The position numbers and the translations under genes are program-made. The notes below the pieces were generated by a model that worked only from the letters and a program-made list of their open reading frames with translations, made no database searches and was not told the origin of the DNA. This document shows positions 48,001-60,000 of a DNA stretch of 64,000 nt, in pieces; the first letter of the stretch is position 1; each line of letters starts with the position of its first letter. Origin of the DNA: Schistosoma haematobium (Eukaryota > Platyhelminthes > Trematoda > Strigeidida > Schistosomatidae); contig NC_067197.1 of assembly GCF_000699445.3 (NCBI RefSeq), positions 9,120,152 to 9,184,151 of the forward strand, given 5' to 3'.

Positions 48001-51000
48001 GTGACTTGAAAAAAGCTAAATGTATGCCTTAAGCTACATAAAAATGAATAAATACAAGGAAAAAATATGGAGTAATATGGCAATTTAACTCGATCATCAA
48101 GTACGTTTCTTTGTACCCAGTTATGAATTACACTTTAGGTTTTACAGCTTGTGATAATTTACTGTTGTTCAAACTGAATTAGATGGATGGGTGTGATCTC
48201 AAGCCACCTTACCTAATAGTAGGTAAAAGTTAAACGGTAGATTAAAGACTAAATCACTTGACTTTCAACCACTGAATCCCAGCTCTGAATCTTACTACAG
48301 GTACTTATATTCTGAGAAGCTAAGTACAGAAATGAAATGAAAACTGACCTTATAGTTTCTAAGACAGCTTTGAAATTATTTTCTTTTGGTTTTCGTCTAA
48401 TTAAAACATTGAATGTATCATATAAATCTTCTGGCGAAACTTGTTCAGCTTCATCAACTTGTGCCTGTAATGCTTGGATTTCTTCGGTAGTACGTCCTTC
48501 ACGTTTTGCTCGAATCACTTTTGATCGTAACACTTCAGCACGCATTTGTTCAGTTTTTAAATGGTCTAAATCAGTTTGATATTGTACAGGATCTAAGCGT
48601 ACACGCCATGTTGGTAAAGTATCAACTAAGTTGGGCTTTTCTCCTATACACACATACAGTAAGAAAAAATAGTAGAAAAATGTGGATAAAGTAGCAAAAT
48701 AATTGGTATTACTTTTTGCAAATTAACAAGTTGTCATATGAGAATAAGAACTGATTGTACGAAGTATGACTAATGAAAACAATTGACTACTTTATTTAAA
48801 CCTATTGTGAAAAACTTCACTACAATGGATTTTTAGATTTATTTACTATCAAAGTCGACGTTAACAAAAAAATGATATGAACATCTTAGTTTTTCGTAAA
48901 CAAGCAGAAAAGGAGGGTCTATGATAACGGGACGAAATACGAAAGAGAAATCGTAAACTTGGATTCGCAAATTTAAGAGAAGGACTGGGTCTGAGGGTTG
49001 AGTTAGGCATAGCGATTTCAGAGACCTGTTGGTCCAGTTGGGACATAATTTCGTTACTACTCCTTATGCTTTAGTGTGTAATGTTGCATAAATAATGATT
49101 TTAAACTTGAATCGATAGAGGGTAGCATCAACCACTAGTGCTTTATTGCTAACAGTGCACGATAACATAACCTTAGACAGACTTTTACAGATGTTATTCA
49201 TATTCAGCTTCAAAACTACAATAACTTACGGAGTGTCAAAACAAAAACCATGAGTTGTTCGAGGTGGTACTGCATCAAAACAGAGGGAAAATAGGTTAGC
49301 TTAAGAGTTGACTACTTAAGGCATTGATAGACTTTTGGGAAGAATAAGAATAAATTGGCTCTCTCTCAAGCGACGAGTCGAACAGTGATTTTTGCTATTT
49401 TTTGTGTTGTAATCTTGTTTCCTTTTGAGATTTTCGTTTCAAAATATAACAGTTTCCATGAATAGTAGGAATTGAAAGAATCAATTTCATATCTGAGTAT
49501 AATGCAACGGTATCACTATTGTAACATATCACCAACATTAAAGGTTTTTCACTAAACTCAGTATCCCAAGAAATTAAACCTTTCATACATATGTGCCTGG
49601 TCCTACGTTGTAGCTTACTGACTGACTGACTGACAAACTCTCTACTCACTATAACTTCAGACAATAGCAAAAGCTGTTGGTTAATACTGAACACGAAACT
49701 AATGTGAAACACCAAGTTGTACTTTAGTGTGAATAAACTGTGTTTAGTGTACCGACGTATCAATATCAAGGTTTGACCTCATAGTTCTAAATAAATTAGG
49801 TATTGAGTAGATGGTACCTCCAACAGGAAAAGTGAGACATATGTCATTCAAAAATACACATAACGACGTTTTAGTTATATAATCACTTTAGCGTATCTAT
49901 GTTCTTCATAAATTATTTCTTAGCAAAAACTATATGTTTTTAAGGTTTATAACTATTACAATGTGTATTTCGAAAACAATATTGTATTCTAAAATGATAT
50001 CACCTCTGATTAAGTATTTTGTATCTATTCTGTTATACATTATTAAAAATTGTCACATATGTTCAGTCCGAACAATTTATGAATCATGACTTTTTATTAA
50101 ATAGTATGTTCTTGTTTTATTAAAATATTTTCTCTCCTTTTGTATTGAACTTGATCATATCTCTGTAAACTGAGGTGGATTCGGTAACCGGTTACAGAAT
50201 GATTCTATATGTTACAGTAGAAATAAAGGTTGATGAATTCTGGTATTGATCAAATTTTATGGATGATTTGTTGTCGGGACGAAACGTGGTTACTCAAGTA
50301 GATAAAAGAATTTACTGAAATAGTTATCTCTGTTTCGGAGAAAAGTTGTGTTACTATTACTGTGTCAAGGTGAACATATCATACCTAGAATGGAATAGTG
50401 ACTACGTGTTTAAGACATTCGACTACCAGTTACTAAGTCACAGGTTTAAACACCGCTACACCTAATTCACTTTAGGCAATTTCTAACCCTGACACTTAGA
50501 GTACAACTTAAAACCATATACCTTTATCTGTACCTGTTAAAAGAGTCGAGATAATAATAGCCCATTAATTTGAAAAAGTAAACATTAAATCGAACCTCTT
50601 AAAATCTTGAAATAAAGATAAATTATCAAACCGATAAGTTCGTTAAACAAATCACAATAAATGTAAAATGACAAGTGAAAGCAATCTGTAAAGTCTTCAT
50701 CTAGTAATAATCAACACGTTGGGCCTTGTACAAGTGTATCTTTAGTCTAAAGTACCACGCCATAATTAAGTAACTAAAATGTGTACTTCCTCAGGGAGAG
50801 ACTCACCTTTCAATGGTAAAAAGCCTAAACGTTCTTCATCCGGTACTAGTTTACCTTCCTTATCAACTTGACCTTCAATTTCACAACCACGAACATAATG
50901 TAAACCAACTTGTGATGCAAACGGTTCATTCATATTAAATCTAAGTATATATGAGTAGGGTAAACGAAAAAAAAATGTAAATTGAAGTTATTTCATGTAA

Positions 51001-54000
51001 TTAGATCCCTCGATAAACTTTTGTACCGCAAGAACAACAAACACTATGTGAGATAAAGTGAATTAATTTCATTTCATGTGCTATAATAAGTCTATATATG
51101 AGGAAAGTTTAGACTACATGAAATAAGATTATATCACTTTATTCCATAACATATGTTGCTCTTGCTTTACAAAAATTGGCATAAATATACTCATAAAACA
51201 CTGAACTTATTAATAAGAAGGTTAATAATTTTTCAGTTAACCTGGACTTTTGGATGTAACTGTACTATGAGTATGAGTCAACATGATTTCACGAACTAAT
51301 GCCATGTTTTGGCTTTGCCGCTTCTAGTTTTCTTGTAATCTAATCATGTGACATCCAAAGTTGTGTGAAGAGGTAAGTGATAGCACATCATGTTAGAACC
51401 AATACGACTGACGAAAATTCACTGCCTCATTAACCAATTTACCATCTTGAAATACTCGTTACTCTTGGTTTCAGAATTCCATCATACACAAAGCGATATT
51501 CTAAACACAGTTTAATCATTATGAATACAGATCATTCGTAAATAATGTCCTTAGTGCCATACAAATGATGCAAGAAGTTCGTTTGTATTTATTTACTAAT
51601 GTCAACTTACCACGCAGAAACATAGGATTATGAATTCACTCAGTATTAATGATGTAAGAGCAGAAACAGTTTCATTTTGAAAACAAAAGAGTGGCTAACT
51701 ACACTAAACCATACACACTACTCTACATGAAAACATACATGAGAAAAAAGACGAAACGAAACTTAATATTATATCGTCAGTGTCTATAAAATGCCTTTAA
51801 ATAATAAGTGTAACGACAGATTGGGTTTATACTAAATCGTTAAAAAAAATCGACACACTTTAAATCCTATTGTTGATAATGAAATAAAATTGTCATCGAA
51901 AGAGGGAGGAGACAAACATACTTCCATCCTTGTTGTTTAGTAGGTCGTATTGTTACTAGAAACACTGGGTCATGACGTCGTAAACCAAGCCATTCTTTAC
52001 GAATCTCTGGACGAAGACCAGCAAGCGCTACACGTACATCAGCACGTACACGTGCTGGATGTTTAGCACCTAAATCTGGTTTAGCTACTTCAACAATATT
52101 AAATGCTTGTATTGGCAAAGCCATTCTTGACCAACCATCAAAGACGGCTTGACCAAATTCACCACGCCATGCTTTCAAACGAATAATAGCATCTTCAATA
52201 TCCTAAAAATAGAAGGAACACACGTACGAACGATGACGCATATTGAAATAAACAACATAAGTGATGGTTACTTAAATTTAGTAACTCCTTATGAATGCAA
52301 AGACATTTCAAGACGAAAATCGATATCAGTGGAAAAATGTCAGTCAGTCAGTCAGTCAGTAACAACGTAGAACTTCGTACGTACGTACATCAGTTCGAGT
52401 TGCCACACCACCTCAACACAGAGATGCAGTTGTCGATTCAAATCCCGTAGTGATAGAGGTAATAAGAGTATAAGCAGTAATAGGGATGACTAGGGTTTGG
52501 AGATGTTATTTAAAGAGTATAATCCAGTGAAATAAATTTGGAAAGAGGAAAAAAGGGACATGGAGAATTCAGAAGATTAGAATCTGGGAGAACACAGAGA
52601 GTGGATGCACCTGCGCCATTGCAAACGATTTTGAGCCATGTCATTCAGGGTCTCTAACCATCGGTTGTTATCATCTCGCGGATCCCAACTAGCTAGTCCA
52701 CACTTACCAACATGACTCAGTCCACTTGTCAGTGACTTCATGGACTTGTGCCATGTTTTGGTTTGGCCGCCCCTAGCTTTCTTCCAACCTACTCCTATAC
52801 CACTGAACATAGCACGTCGAGGTAGTCGGTCGTTGGGCATACGTAACACGTGTCCCAGCTATCTCAACTGATGAAGTTTCACTACTTCATCAATTGACTT
52901 GCCATCCTTACCTAGTACCCGTTTCCTAACAACTGTGTTACTTACTCGATGGTCCCAGTATATACGAGCAATGTTTCGAAGACACCTATGATCGAATACT
53001 AGTAACCTACGGATATCCTCTACTCTTACCGGCCATGTTTCACTGCCATAAAGTAGGACGGAACGAACTGCTGCGCAGTAAACACGTCCTTTAGTTGATA
53101 GACGGATATCTCGCCTACGCCATAAATGACGCAAGTTGGCAAAAGCTAGTCGAGCCTTCTGTATCCGTGCTGAGATTTCGTCACACACCAGACCACAAGG
53201 GCTGATGAGACTTCCAAGATAAGTGAAGCGGTCGACACACTCAACTACTTCACTCCCTATCACTAGTTCGGGTGTCGATGTAACCCAATCCTGAAGCAAC
53301 ATTTTTCATTTCGAGGGAGAGAATCGCATCCCGAACATGCTTGCATTGTTGCTTAGAGTGGTCATAAGACTCTGCATTTTGTCAGCGTCTTCACCAAATA
53401 AAACTATGTCATCTGCATATTCTAAGTCAACAAGTGAACCTCCCGGTAGAAGTTCAACCCCTGGAAATTTAGATGAGGAGAGTGTTATCTCTAAAAGTGC
53501 GTCAATGACAAAGTTGAACAAGAATGGGGAGAGTGGACAGCCCTGACGAACACCACTTGAGGTAGTCAATTCTGATGACAGTTCGCCATAAGCTCTCACT
53601 CTACCAGTTGTGTTCGAGTAGAGAGCCTTTATAAGGTTAATGTACTTCTTTGGTACTCCTTTCAGTGACAAACACTGCCATAGAACCTCACGATCAACAG
53701 AGTCGAATGCCGCCTTAAGGTCGAGAAATACTACCATTGTGGGGCGTCTGAATGTGTGTCTGTGTTCTAGAACCTGACGTAGTGTGAATATCTGATATAT
53801 ACAACCACGTCCAGGTCGAAAACCGGCCTGGTTTTCTCTAATCTGCTCTTCACGAGCTTTGATTAGGCGTCGAAGTATTATTGAAGCTAATATTTTAGAC
53901 ACTATATTGGTCAAACTGATTCCTCTGTGATTGTCACAAGAGGACTTTTGTCCTTTCTTATAGACTGGCACAATCAGTGATTGAGACCAGTCAGATGGGA

Positions 54001-57000
54001 TTACGTCCAGTTCCCAAATTCTACCTAAGACCTCGGTTAATCTCATTGCTAATACTGGACCACCATCCTTAAAAATCTCAGGAGTAAACCTGTCAGGGCC
54101 TGCTGCTCTCCCTCGTTTCAGATTTCCTATGGCTTTTTCAACTTCGTAAAGGGACGGAGAACTTACATTAACTTGCCATTCAGGTTGACTAGAGATCGTG
54201 GGAAACCGAAGTGTGGCTGAAGGCCAGTTGAACTGATCCCTAAAGTGTTCTGCCCATCGATCCAATCTCCTGGATTGAGATTGTATAATATGTCCAGCTT
54301 TCTCTGAGATTGTTTCGCTAACGGTCGGGTTCCTAATTCCGGTTTCCTTAACGAGTCTGAACAATTGTCTGCTATTACCTATTGCCGCTGCCTTTTCCAT
54401 CTCTCTTGCTTTCACTACCCACCACTGTTCGCGATCATTGCGTAGACTTCTTGTCGGCTTGCGCTTAAGCTGACTCCGCTCTTCATTATGTTCAGAGCCA
54501 GGTGGAATGAGTTTCCGAGCATCTATCAGTGCGATAGATGCTGCTGAGATCCAGTGTTGCTCCCTAACCTTCTGGTTTACCTTACTAGCAGATATCACTG
54601 CTGTTTCCACAGCTTTTCGGATATCATTCCATGCTGCATCGGGGTGGGCATCACATACATGGCTGCCTAACTGTTTTCCTAGTTGTTCCTGAAATATACT
54701 CTTAGCTTGAATATCATTAAGTAGGCCCCTAAGAGGTTTCCTTGCAGCGTCTTTCCTACGTCCAGTAAGACGCAAGCAAATACGCGCTCGCACCAGAGCA
54801 TGATCTGAATCTAGGCATGTGCTCCAGAATGAGCGACAGTCTTCTATCGAGCCCCTCCATCGGTGGCTGATAGCGATGTGATCTATTTGGGTCCAACGTT
54901 GGGACGAATTAGGGGTCGCCATGTTAAAAGATGTTTTTCCTTATGCTTAAAGTTAGTATTTGCAAGGAACAGGCGGTTATCTGAGCATAGCTGCAACAGA
55001 CGGTCGCCATTATCTGTTATTTGAGCCACGACACCATAAGATCCACCTAGATGTCTTTCCCTATCGCTTAGTTTACCTACTTGAGCATTAAAGTCACCGG
55101 CCACTATTACTACATCAGAGCGCTTAGCTTTTCGGAGAAGGTCCGAAAGCTTTCTGTAAAACTCATCTTTTACATCATCTGAGCTGCAGTCAGTGGGAGA
55201 ATAGGCAGAGACGACGAAGAGGCAACGACGAGTGTCCCTATCTTTCCGGATTCTTACTGTTCCGTTCAGTCGGACAGCGCACAAACGACTGTCTACTGGG
55301 ATCCACTCTAAGAGAGCTAGTTCTGCCCTAGGACTCAATGCTATACCTACGCCGGCGAGGCCACGGGAAGCAGAATCAGGGCTTCCATATACACGAAGCG
55401 TAAATCGAGTCGGTTCTTTATTTTGGCATGGTGAGGTCAAATGAATGACGCTACTTGGATCCTGTATGCGCGTTTCGGAGACGCAGCACACATCGATGGC
55501 GCGAGATTCTAAAGTCCTAGCTAAGGAAGCCTGCTGTCCTATTTGGCAAAGTGTTCGTACGTTAAAAGCTCCTACGTGTAGTTTAGAGCGTGGTTTCAGG
55601 AGACCAGGAATAGCGTTCCACGTACTCGAATCGTTTGCCCTAGCGGTGCGAGGTGATAAAGAGACGTGAGGAGGGTTAGTCATGGAGATAAGAGAGGTAT
55701 TAGGAGGTGTAGGAAGGATTTGAATGTGACCACCTTGGTCTCGTGTGCTGTTACGGGTATGAGGGCTGATGTCACTTCCCGGCTGCCCACACCGTGGAAG
55801 GGTATTTCTTGAGGAACCTGAGAAGGAAGTTGGATTAGTGGTGGTCTTAACGACCTGTGAGCGTGACCGCAGAGCCCAAGGGACAACTGCTTGAGGCCGG
55901 TCGCGCGCACGGCCTTTTTGTGAAAGGTTTTTGACGTGTTAGCTCCGTTCTTCAAAGGGCCTTACCGCTGGAGACGGAAATCCGTGAGGTAAGGTGAGGT
56001 GTGACATTTTTAGGGTCGACCTTTTCTAACCCCACCCCTCCTTGTGGGAAGGCAGCATCGCTGTCATGCTGGTTGTCCGAGGGAAACACCTTACTGCTGT
56101 CACACCTCTCTACAGTCAGCAGTACGACTTCGCCCTCAGACCTTGAGTTGCTGCTTTTAGTCTTACCGTTCACCAATCGACCTGCCTGGCATGGTAGAAC
56201 CTACAGGAACATATGTTCCAGCCAATATAGCTCGGTTGGGTCATCACGATAGACAAGCCCGACCACCGCGTCAAGGTAGCAGCTTCGGTCGGGAATGTAC
56301 TATATACACTGCAAGTTCTTAACAAGAAGTTACCTAAAATATTGTATTCACATCACTAAAACAATGAAAAACAAGGGTTGGAATTACAAAAGGGGTGTGC
56401 CTTGACGTTAAGTGCAAGAAAGCTTAGTTAGAGTATGAGTAATAGTAGAAAAATGAAAACGGTTTAATATAACTAGTCCAAGATGTAGCATATGAGCACG
56501 ACATTGAATCGTTTCAAAAACTATACGCTTCATAACTCAGATGGTTCGTAAGACAGCAAAAACGTACAGCTGGGATGTTAAGAAAAACATAAATAAGAGT
56601 GGGGTATGATGCATTTAGCTTTCATACTAAGCAAAGATTGGGCATGTTATCTACCCGTACCTACCCATTCTCCTTCCTAAGAATTGGCATATTTTTATTC
56701 ATTTCATTTCTGTTACTACTATTAACATCGAATTTTTTGTCTCTGAATTAGTTCTTTAAGTAATATAATGTTTAAGTGCAGTAACTTGGACCAATGGAGT
56801 CATGAATGTACACTGCTGAGGAGTCGTATATTAAGGTAAAGCAGATGCCCTATGTTTTTTTTTAATTTGCAATGGTAGTCTAAGTAGGGTTACTTCGTGA
56901 AGTTGAAAGAAACTGCTACTACCATCTGATTCCCTAGATCGAAGTAAGTGATGAAATAATGGTTGAAAATACGAAGAGTACACCATTAATTGACTATTGT

Positions 57001-60000
57001 ACAATAAATAGATAGAAAGACAGATAGTATGAAATGAACAAATATTCATAATAATTTGTAATGGAACTAACTTGTCGGATTTCATAAGTTGACTCTAAAC
57101 GAAATAAATTGAAATTTCTTAGTAAGTAATCTTGTAAAGTTAAAAATTGTAAGCCTAATTTTGGTAATGCTAAACAATTTTCACCAGAATAGTATTCCGT
57201 TGGGACGCGATTCTCATCCCAAATTAAATCTTCCGTAGGATATAATGATAAACTGTTGATATATTCCAATTCAGATTGACGACGAGCAAAATGATGAATT
57301 AAAATCTGTAAAAGGACAGAAAGAGGTCAAGAATGAAAAAAAAAATTAACTAAGTACTTCGGAGAATGTAAAATCGTTTTTTAAAAATACTATCGAGCCG
57401 TTTATTGTCCGTAGAAAAAAGTAATAATTCTCGGCAATTTATTCTGCGTAATCATTTATAATTCGTGATTTATGATCTTGAGTGTTATTAGAGGGTATGA
57501 AGACGGTTTTTACTTCCCAGTTGACTGCATTATGAAAGGATGTTCCTTCTTGACAGACTTGAAAATCGGAAATCCGTAAGGGAAGGTGAGGGATGTTATA
57601 TCTAGGATTGACTTTTAGTAACCCACCCAGTCTGTTATGGGAAGGCAGTTTCGCAGCAGATGCTGATAGTCTGAGGATATTACCTTTCTGTTCACTTATA
57701 TGATGCTCATCAGCTAATCATCAAGTGTTTGTAAAATCAGCATACAAATGAATGTGTTTGCTTTAACAACGTCATGTTTTGAAGAGTTAATAAACCTTCA
57801 TTCTACCAGTTTTCTTGTTCTCATTTTGCGTCTTGCGAATTACAGTAGTTTTTATTTCCAAGTATAAGCAGTAGGACCGAAGATATTACATTAAGTTCAC
57901 TAAAAAAAACTTAGTAGCTCAGTGTGTATGGACAGGTAGGTTCTATTATACACACAAGTTATTTAAAAATGTGCACTTACTCGAATTATCAAATCTTTAT
58001 CCATAAATTTAGCTTCCAATTTATCTCTAAGACAGCTTAAATTAAACTCTTCTATATCTTGATCATTTGAACGAATTCGTTTTGCAGGTGGTAATTGACC
58101 ATCATTATCATCATCAATCTTATTTTCTTCGTTATTTTGACTAGATTCTTTTTTCAATGTAACAAGACCAAAACATGAAGCTAGTTGATAAAGTTGATCT
58201 CTGTCTAACACTGATAAATGTTTACGTAATAATTGTGCAGTTTCAATCCCCGCAGGATGTGAGACAGAGAATGGTAGAAGTTTATCTTTATGCGATGCAA
58301 ATGTTTTCAATTGTAAATTACTTAGCTTAGCACAGTGTCTACAAAACAAATGAATGATAGAAGTTTTTTTCAAAACAAATAATAAATGAAATTATAGAAC
58401 TTTCATTAGGGAAAAAACGTTTAATAGTAATGAGTAGTGGAATTCTTGATAACTGTTTCACTGTAATATATTAATAAATGATATTATTATCGACTCATTT
58501 ACTAGATACAGATACATGTACCTAGTCACACTACTAATACTCGTTGGATGAATCGAAGTAAATGGAGGGGGTTTGAACGTGAAAATTAAATACCCTAACT
58601 ACTGGGCGAGTGCTCCAATGAAACTACATTTCAGAATCTATTTATACAAACATTAGATATCCGTATAGAGTAGATGGAATGTATCCAACAGAATAGAGGA
58701 TTCACGTTTCATCCTATTTGGGACGTATCAGCTGGATATACCTGCATCGCAGGGTTGACGTCCACTCAAGAACTCTGACCCAGCATTATTGACATCAAAC
58801 GACAATACTTTATCCACTTAGCTACTGAGCCACTCACTTGTACAGCATGTATGAATTTTAACTTAATTTGTAATGGTACATCCAGCTGACGAGTTCCATA
58901 TGTCACGAAATGCATGTCATGGAGTCAACTGAAAGCCTCATTTCATATGTTCTGTATAAACTTGTGTCATAATGGCTAAATTGAGGCAATCGGCACAGGA
59001 TGGATATACGCTAAGCACCATTGGTCAAATTTCAGTCAAAATATCGATAACAGGATAACTCAAACCATCGCAAATGAAATTAGAGTTCTGTGTTTGCATG
59101 GACATTGAGTCAATAAATAAAACTTAGTGCTGTGACTTACTTGTGGGAAAGATTTTTTTAAAAACACTTACCTTTTATCCATTTCCGCTTCATCCAATGG
59201 TTCGCCAGTACTTTCATCAATATGAAAATGAGCGTAAAAGGCTAACAAATCAACTAGTTCTGAAAATAACTTCCCATCTGGACGTTTGATAAGTGCAGAT
59301 TTCTGACAATATACAACAATGTGTCTGTCGTCGAGAACAACATTTAGTATTCGACGTGTAAGCAGCATACTTTCCAAATCGATTAACAATAAAATGAAAC
59401 GTTCTAAGTAGTGAATCAACAAAGGTTCTATAGGCTTTAATTAGAAGAAAAGGAGAGGAAATTAAAACAATTCAGTATGGTTGTATGATACTTTACACGA
59501 CAAAAGATTCTGTTTTATATTTTAGAAACTGTCCAAAAACTTGAACCTAAATTTTGTGCATACCAGTAGGCATTGAAAAGAGACGAGCTAGTAACCATAG
59601 AAGTGACTTATACTCCACAAATGTTAGGTCTCACGCCGTTTAAACCCACAACTAGTCATCACTGAGAAATATATTTAAATAAACAACTAGCTTTATTAAC
59701 TGTCTAGTGGCTCACTTAAATGCCTAGCCTACCACCACAATGAAAGATCTACTCATGGTGAAAAAAGGCTCTTTATATTTGACACCAGCTTGACTGACAA
59801 GTTTCGGCAAGTACGAGTTTTCTGTGAATTACTTCAAGAAAGTTTGTTGCAATGTTTCCTCACCTTATTCAGTGATAGTGATGTGTTGTTTTTGATCAAA
59901 AGAATAAAATCAAAAGACGTATAAACTATTTACTCTAGTTAGTATTTGCGCACTAATTCGTGTAAAGAACTCTCATAAATGTACTGTGAAAATCATGCTA

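Larger units (their letters stand above)
58338..59171. other. AQR intron 3 with two oppositely oriented SINE fragments
   Basis: Intron 58339-59171 holds the Sm-alpha-type SINE at 58690-58830 (- strand) and the hammerhead piece at 58865-58940 (+ strand). The remaining flanks are AT-rich with nothing assigned. Confidence 0.6.

Noticed and set aside
50275..50300. GGGACGAAACGTGG, resembling the right half of a hammerhead
   Set aside because: No CUGANGA core lies upstream at a suitable distance and no SINE sequence flanks it.
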